DNA from: Lewinellaceae bacterium
GTDB taxonomy: Bacteria > Bacteroidota > Bacteroidia > Chitinophagales > Saprospiraceae
Reading direction: 5' to 3'
Assembly (NCBI GenBank): GCA_016712415.1
Contig: JADJRC010000047.1
Location: 62,001-126,000, forward strand
Length of the DNA stretch: 64,000 nucleotides
Below the pieces are notes generated by a model, which saw nothing but the letters and a program-made list of their open reading frames with translations, searched no databases and had not been told where the DNA came from. Below, piece by piece: positions 59,813 to 64,000 of the stretch. A program made the position numbers and the translations under genes. The number at the start of each line of letters is the position of its first letter. Position 1 is the first letter of the stretch.

Positions 59813-59845
59813 AAAAACAAAAAAACCGCGCCTCTTTCGGCGCGG
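59813..59845 (-). terminator. Strong intrinsic terminator on the minus strand
   Basis: On the minus strand, CCGCGCC and GGCGCGG form a 7-bp G+C stem (plus-strand 59826-59832 and 59839-59845) with a 6-base loop, followed by a run of seven T, G, then five T. It faces transcripts coming from the right, where the nearest gene (60300-61322) ends 455 bases away, so it may terminate an RNA made from the structured region. Confidence 0.72.
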
Positions 59846-59861
59846 TCGTAAAACAACAAAT

Positions 59862-60159
59862 TATAATCCCATGAACATTTCGAATCAATGGCTCCCTTCG
59901 GGAGCGGAAGTGCAAGATGCACGACAAATAAACGGCCGTGAATATGCTTATGTTGTAAGAAATCAAGGCTTAACAAATTGTTCAGGATGCTTCAGGTTTA
60001 GCAAGTCCTCCCAACTTAAGAAGAAGGACTTGCTCTCACCTGAATTTGTATAATCCCATGAACATATCTCAGGGCGGTAATTCGTTAATCACCACCTTTC
60101 ACGATACAAAAATCCAAAGTCAAAACAATTCCACCAATGACATTTTTACAGTGTTGTGA
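59862..60159. other. Hairpin-rich element bounded by 17-bp direct repeats, with two mini-ORFs
   Basis: TATAATCCCATGAACAT occurs at 59862-59878 and again at 60049-60065, bracketing 170 bases. Between them are several hairpins: GCTCCC/GGGAGC with a TTC loop (near 59891-59905), GTGCA-type hairpins, and a 17-bp two-part stem at 59991-60044 (TTCAGGT/ACCTGAA outside AGCAAGTCCT/AGGACTTGCT). Each repeat contains an ATG: the first opens a 60-residue frame (59871-60053, starting MNISNQWLPSGAEV), the second a 33-residue frame (60058-60159, starting MNISQGGNSL). Neither resembles a protein I know. An insertion of about 187 bp, a structured RNA or a peptide locus are all possible; I cannot choose. The gap continues to 60299 without further features. 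Confidence 0.6.
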
Positions 60160-60299
60160 ATTATTTTCTACCTTAAATTAGAGCGATCAATATTTCAATA
60201 TGTTGTTTTTCAGGATTTTATATTTACACCAACATTTTGTTTGTGAATAATCCATCGGGTTTTTAGAGGCTTTGTTTCAGGATATTTTTTGTTTGGAAG

Positions 60300-61322
60300 T
60301 CAATACCTGAAATTGAGACCGAAGGTCAGCGGATTGATATTCATGGAATCGACCGTTTGGGTGGTGACCTTTATACCGCCCAGCGTCGACTCGTTTTTGG
60401 CAGTAAAAATGCCGTAGCCTTCCGAAAGGTTGGTATAGGTAGGCAGCACCTCCGCACCGGTAAGGCCGGAATTCGCCGAAGCCGTGATCTGAAATTCGTT
60501 GATTTCCTGGCCGCCTCCCTCAATCCGGATACTCATTGGCTCGAAATACCTAAACCGATCGGTAGTCGGCTGAATGTTCTCGCTCAGAAATTTATAAAAA
60601 TCACTGCCGCGAACGCCGATCTGGCCGCGAATGACGCCACTGGACAAAACACTGCGGTCGACTGTTGCCGGCGATTTCCATTCCAGGGTAACGTGCTCCA
60701 GAACGGTGCCGTTGCCCGCCTCTTCCCGGTACCGGACGATGAAATACACGTTAAACAATACCGCATTCGCGTCGGCGCGCCAGTCTACATTGGTGTTCGA
60801 CGAAGGCGCAAAGTTGATGAAAGGCGGCGTCTGGGCCGGGCTGGGTGTGACGAATGTGAAATCCTTGGGAATAGTGGTTTCAGCCGTAATCGGGGGCTTG
60901 CCATCCACGCGTTCGATGTTGAGGCGGTAGGTTTCGCCGGGGATAAGGGTACTGCCTGGATCGGGCTTTAACTTGTACAGCCAGTTGGGATCGGTAGCAA
61001 AGGTTCCCGGATCGCGGATGATGCCCTCCTTGGTGCCGTCAACACGCACGAGTTGAACCCGGGACTGCGTGGATGTCCGTTCGAGCCAGACCGTGATTGC
61101 GCTTTCGGGGTAATATATGGAATCGGGAATCAGGGCCGTTTGCAGGGCATTCGTTTCGGGATCCAGAAAGGCTTTTTCCACACGGACGTAGTATGCGGTA
61201 TCTTTTGGAGAAAGAATCGCATAGGCCACCGGCACCTCCTTCCAGGGCGCTGCTACCTCAAATTCATTGGAGCACGATGCCAGAAAGGTCAAAACAGGCA
61301 GCAAAAGAAGCAGTCTTTTCAT
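60300..61322 (-). CDS. DUF4249-like putative lipoprotein
   Basis: This 340-residue surface or periplasmic protein has a lipoprotein signal (LLLLPVLTFLASCSNEFEVAAPW; Cys17). The body contains VPVAYAILSPKDTAYYVRVEKAFLDPETN, ESAITVWLERTS, LIPGETYRLNIERVDGKPPITAETTIP and GYGIFTAKNESTLGGIKV, a pattern seen in Bacteroidetes DUF4249 proteins, which often accompany TonB-dependent receptors. No receptor gene is adjacent here. Function unknown. It has a TACTTTTG-type promoter element 31 bases upstream and no gene downstream for 540 bases. Confidence 0.75.
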   Translation of the reverse strand: MKRLLLLLPVLTFLASCSNEFEVAAPWKEVPVAYAILSPKDTAYYVRVEKAFLDPETNALQTALIPDSIYYPESAITVWLERTSTQSRVQLVRVDGTKEGIIRDPGTFATDPNWLYKLKPDPGSTLIPGETYRLNIERVDGKPPITAETTIPKDFTFVTPSPAQTPPFINFAPSSNTNVDWRADANAVLFNVYFIVRYREEAGNGTVLEHVTLEWKSPATVDRSVLSSGVIRGQIGVRGSDFYKFLSENIQPTTDRFRYFEPMSIRIEGGGQEINEFQITASANSGLTGAEVLPTYTNLSEGYGIFTAKNESTLGGIKVTTQTVDSMNINPLTFGLNFRY

Positions 61323-61353
61323 TGTATTGTGTTTGAGTCAAATTAAAACGGGG

Positions 61354-61361
61354 CAAAAGTA
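61354..61361 (-). promoter_or_regulatory. Putative -7 promoter element for the DUF4249-like gene
   Basis: The minus strand reads TACTTTTGCCCCG, matching TAnnTTTG, 31 bases before ATG 61322. Confidence 0.43.
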
Positions 61362-61483
61362 GTCGTTTGTTCCGGAGGAAAAAACGAAACGCATGCTAAC
61401 TCTGGACAGAGGCCGGTTTTTAACGATGAATATTTCTTCATTATCCGCTGCGTTTGTTTCTAAAAAGATGGAGTGAATAGTGA

Positions 61484-61491
61484 TACCTTTG
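61484..61491 (+). promoter_or_regulatory. Putative -7 promoter element for the nuo operon
   Basis: TACCTTTGCCGCG matches TAnnTTTG, 100 bases before nuoA ATG. A TTTG at 61453-61456 could be a -33 element, but the 27-base spacing is long. Confidence 0.42.
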
Positions 61492-61591
61492 CCGCGAGGG
61501 CAAAAGACGGCGATTTCGTTTAATCTTTCGCCCGATATCTTAAACAGATTCTCGAATAAAGCGTTTAAAAGCGCAGTTTTAGCGTAATAAT

Positions 61592-61954
61592 ATGGAACCA
61601 TCCGGATATATGCCGATCGTCCTGCAGTCGCTGGTGGCTTTGGGATTTGTCGCACTGGTGCTCATCGTCGTACCCATGCTGGGCCCCCGGCGAAAAAGCA
61701 GCAGGAAAGACGAAAATTTCGAGTGTGGCATCGAAACACAGGGAAATGCAAGGATGCCCGTATCCATCAAATACCTGATGACGGCCATCTTGTTTGTCCT
61801 GTTTGACGTCGAAGTCATTTTCTTTTACCCATATGCCGTCAACTTCCGCGAAATGGGCTTTCAGGGCTTTTTTGCCGTGTTGATGTTTGTCGGCGTTTTT
61901 TTACTGGGTTTTTACTATGTATTGCGTAAGGGAGCGTTTGAGTGGGAAAAATAA
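61592..61954 (+). CDS. nuoA: NADH-quinone oxidoreductase subunit A
   Basis: This small membrane subunit of respiratory complex I is 120 residues with three transmembrane helices (LQSLVALGFVALVLIVVPML, YLMTAILFVLFDVEVIFFYPYAV, GFFAVLMFVGVFLLGFYYVL). The conserved loop is ENFECGIETQGNARMPVSIKYLM, and the buried acids in FDVEVIFFYP are intact. It heads the operon nuoA-B-C-D that runs off the window edge. Confidence 0.95.
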   Translation: MEPSGYMPIVLQSLVALGFVALVLIVVPMLGPRRKSSRKDENFECGIETQGNARMPVSIKYLMTAILFVLFDVEVIFFYPYAVNFREMGFQGFFAVLMFVGVFLLGFYYVLRKGAFEWEK

Positions 61955-62027
61955 AGGCTGAGCGGTTTGACACGAGCAAACTTCCAACCTGTTTTCCTCC
62001 GACTTCCAACTTCAAATTTCAATCGAT

Positions 62028-62567
62028 ATGAATATCAAAAAAGCCGAGATACCGGAAAGTTACTTTGGAGAAGGCTATCAATTGACGTCTGTTGAAAAAG
62101 CACTGGGGCTGGCCCGGGCCAATTCTGTGTGGCCCTTGCCTTTTGCCACTTCCTGTTGCGGAATAGAATTTATGGCTACCATGGGTACCAACTACGATCT
62201 GGCGCGTTTCGGAATGGAACGCCTGTCGTTTTCACCCAGGCAGGCCGACCTGTTGATGGTGATGGGTACCATCGCCAAAAAAATGGGCCCGATACTCAAG
62301 CAGGTCTACACTCAGATGGCCGAGCCTAAATGGGTCATTGCCGTAGGCGCCTGCGCCAGTTCCGGCGGCATATTCGATACTTATTCGGTGTTGCAGGGCA
62401 TCGACAAGGTCATACCGGTGGACGTATATGTACCCGGTTGTCCGCCACGCCCGGAGCAGATCATCGACGGTGTGATGAAAATACAGGAATTGGTCAGAAA
62501 CGAACCCTATCGTCGGCGCTATTCCCCTGAATACCAGCACCTTTTGGAAAAATATCAAATTGGATAA
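62028..62567 (+). CDS. nuoB: NADH-quinone oxidoreductase subunit B
   Basis: This complex I subunit carries iron-sulfur cluster N2, the last redox centre before quinone. The 179-residue protein has the cluster ligands: the tandem cysteines in ATSCCGIEFMATMG, one in GACASSGGIFDTYSV, and one in PGCPPRPEQIIDGVMKIQ. ATG 62028 gives the usual short N-terminus. It follows nuoA after 73 bases and precedes nuoC by 15. Confidence 0.97.
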   Translation: MNIKKAEIPESYFGEGYQLTSVEKALGLARANSVWPLPFATSCCGIEFMATMGTNYDLARFGMERLSFSPRQADLLMVMGTIAKKMGPILKQVYTQMAEPKWVIAVGACASSGGIFDTYSVLQGIDKVIPVDVYVPGCPPRPEQIIDGVMKIQELVRNEPYRRRYSPEYQHLLEKYQIG

Positions 62568-62582
62568 CCCCGCCTCAGCGAT

Positions 62583-63113
62583 ATGCAACTCGACAATTCG
62601 ACACTTCTTGCAGCCATAGAAAACCGGTTCCCCGGCGCGATCCTGTCGCACAGCGAACCCTACGGCATGCTGACGATGGAGACAACATCCGAGGTGATCA
62701 TTGACCTGCTCCGTTTTGTCAAGGAAGACCCTGCTATCCAGGCCAACTTCCTGACGTCTTTGTGCGGCATGCATTACCCGGAACAGGACGGTAAAGAGAT
62801 GGGGGTCGTGTACCACCTGCACAGTTTCCGCAACAACTTCCGGTTCCGGGTCAAGATATTTTTCCCGATTGACGCCCCGCATGTGCCGTCGGCAACTACC
62901 CTTTGGCCGGCGGCTAACTGGATGGAAAGACAGGAATACGACTTTTTCGGAATTATTTTCGAAGGGCATCCCGACCTGCGCCGCATCTTGAATGTCGACG
63001 ACATGGATGTGTTCCCGATGCGAAAAGAATACCGGCTGGAAGACGGAACAAGGACCGATAAAGACGATCGCTTTTTTGGAAGACAGGGACATGAAGGCAG
63101 AACCTTCGACTAA
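62583..63113 (+). CDS. nuoC: NADH-quinone oxidoreductase subunit C
   Basis: This peripheral 30-kDa-type subunit of complex I is 176 residues. The signature WPAANWMERQEYDFFGIIFEGHPDLRRILNVDDMDVFPMRKEY is present near the C-terminus, and the N-terminal half has FLTSLCGMHYPEQDGKEMGVVYHLHSF. It is separate from NuoD, not fused as in some enterobacteria. nuoD starts 11 bases later. Confidence 0.95.
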   Translation: MQLDNSTLLAAIENRFPGAILSHSEPYGMLTMETTSEVIIDLLRFVKEDPAIQANFLTSLCGMHYPEQDGKEMGVVYHLHSFRNNFRFRVKIFFPIDAPHVPSATTLWPAANWMERQEYDFFGIIFEGHPDLRRILNVDDMDVFPMRKEYRLEDGTRTDKDDRFFGRQGHEGRTFD

Positions 63114-63124
63114 TCGATAGCAAC

Positions 63125-64000
63125 ATGCAAGTTCAATCATATTTCTCCTCCCTCGACAACCTCGACGGAGAACTCGCGACCCTCAACCTGGGGCCTACAC
63201 ACCCCGCAACGCACGGTATTTTTCAGAACGTGTTGAAAATGGACGGCGAGCGCATCCATTCTGCCGAACCCACCATCGGCTACATCCACAGGGCGTTTGA
63301 AAAACTGGCGGAGCACAGGCCCTACAATCAGGTGACCCCTATCACAGACAGGCTCAATTACTGCTCCTCGCCCATCAACAATATGGGCTGGCACATGACC
63401 GTGGAAAAACTGATCGGCTGCGAACTGCCCAAACGCGCGCAATATATGCGGGTGATCATCATGGAACTGTCGCGCATCGCCGATCACCTGGTATGCAATG
63501 CAGTCATAGGCGTGGACACGGGGGCGCTCACCGGCTTTACCTATATGTTTCAGGAGCGCGAGCGCATTTATGAAATGTTCGAAGAGGTTTGCGGCTCACG
63601 CCTTACCACCAACATCGGGCGCATTGGCGGTATGGAACGCGATTTCACACCCGCGTTTCACGCCAAACTCAAAGATTTCCTGAAATCATTTCCCGCACGA
63701 TTCGAGGAATTCAACAGCCTGCTCGAACGCAACCGTATTTTTATGGACCGCTGTATCGGGGCAGGCCCCATTGCCGGCGAACGGGCGCTGGAATATGGCT
63801 TCACCGGCCCGAATCTGAGGGCTGCCGGCGTCGACTACGACATACGTGTTATGACGCCATACAGCAGTTACGATGACTTTGATTTCATCATTCCGATAGG
63901 CACACAGGGCGACACGTACGACCGGTTTATGGTACGCCAGGAGGAAATCAGGCAAAGCCTGAAAATCATCCATCAAGCCTACGACAATCTGCCCGCAGGC
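63125..64000 (+). CDS. nuoD: NADH-quinone oxidoreductase subunit D (5' part, runs off window)
   Basis: This 49-kDa subunit helps form the quinone-binding pocket of complex I. The frame from ATG 63125 is open to the last base of the window (292 codons). It begins MQVQSYFSSLDNLDGELATL and shows NLGPTHPATHGIFQNVL (quinone-site His region), EPTIGYIHRAFEKLAEHRPYNQ, DRLNYCSSPINN, RIADHLVCNAVIGVDTGALTGF, RIGGMERDFTPAF and GPNLRAAGVDYDIR. The C-terminal quarter is beyond the window. The gene is not fused to nuoC. Confidence 0.96.
   Translation, partial: MQVQSYFSSLDNLDGELATLNLGPTHPATHGIFQNVLKMDGERIHSAEPTIGYIHRAFEKLAEHRPYNQVTPITDRLNYCSSPINNMGWHMTVEKLIGCELPKRAQYMRVIIMELSRIADHLVCNAVIGVDTGALTGFTYMFQERERIYEMFEEVCGSRLTTNIGRIGGMERDFTPAFHAKLKDFLKSFPARFEEFNSLLERNRIFMDRCIGAGPIAGERALEYGFTGPNLRAAGVDYDIRVMTPYSSYDDFDFIIPIGTQGDTYDRFMVRQEEIRQSLKIIHQAYDNLPAG

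Overview
The window comes from a Bacteroidota chromosome, most likely a Saprospiria-type member. The supporting signs are a TonB-dependent receptor with a carboxypeptidase-regulatory-like N-terminal domain, a Bat (MoxR/DUF58/VWA/TPR) cluster, an UpxY/NusG-like antiterminator, a DUF4249-type lipoprotein and a Bacteroidetes 'Maf-like' lipoprotein. Gene starts lack clear Shine-Dalgarno sequences. Many intergenic regions carry TAnnTTTG, the Bacteroidetes -7 promoter element, here often followed by C or CC. I see no tRNA or rRNA gene, insertion sequence, prophage or CRISPR array.

Layout. 1-8 kb: 3' end of folE, a broken membrane glycosyltransferase, a lipoprotein, a 1006-residue secreted coiled-coil protein, a lysine-less P-loop protein and an HtrA protease. 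8-16 kb: dapF, a secreted protein, a shortened nicotinate phosphoribosyltransferase-like protein, photolyase, a DUF721 protein, hemF, a nucleoside phosphorylase and two small proteins, closed by a clear terminator. 16-22 kb: the Bat cluster (MoxR, DUF58, a BatD-like gene split by a frameshift, BatA, BatB, BatC). 22-31 kb: miaB behind a 23-nt tandem repeat, a gene remnant, a sigma-54 activator, a thioredoxin-fold protein, an orphan ABC permease, a broken selD and a TonB-dependent receptor. 31-37 kb: lhgO, then surface-polysaccharide genes (deacetylase, Wzi-like porin, sugar N-acetyltransferase, UpxY) and a SpoU methyltransferase. 38-46 kb: lysC, a GT39-type transferase, a 2OG-Fe(II) oxygenase, two coiled-coil proteins, asd, psd and a Spy-like protein. 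46.2-46.8 kb: a tandem array of about 95-nt units. 46.8-53.7 kb: an RlmK-like methyltransferase and a minus-strand glycerol cluster (glpD, glpF, a HisRS-like protein of unknown function, glpK) headed by galE. 54-60 kb: fmt, an OmpA-like protein, a lipase-like hydrolase, mltG, panB and a structured 0.5 kb non-coding region. 60-64 kb: a DUF4249 lipoprotein and the start of the nuo operon (nuoA, B, C and partial D).

How the genes connect. lysC, asd and dapF belong to the aspartate/lysine/diaminopimelate pathway but are scattered. glpF, glpK and glpD together import glycerol, phosphorylate it and oxidise it to dihydroxyacetone phosphate. The 32-36 kb genes look like one envelope-polysaccharide unit. 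The Bat cluster is the usual MoxR-chaperone/VWA membrane complex.

The most notable points are four disrupted loci within 28 kb, three of which share a one-base homopolymer contraction; a tandem repeat lying in the apparent leader of miaB; a hairpin-rich 187-bp element bounded by 17-bp direct repeats near 59.9-60.1 kb; and a HisRS-like protein lodged between glpK and glpF.
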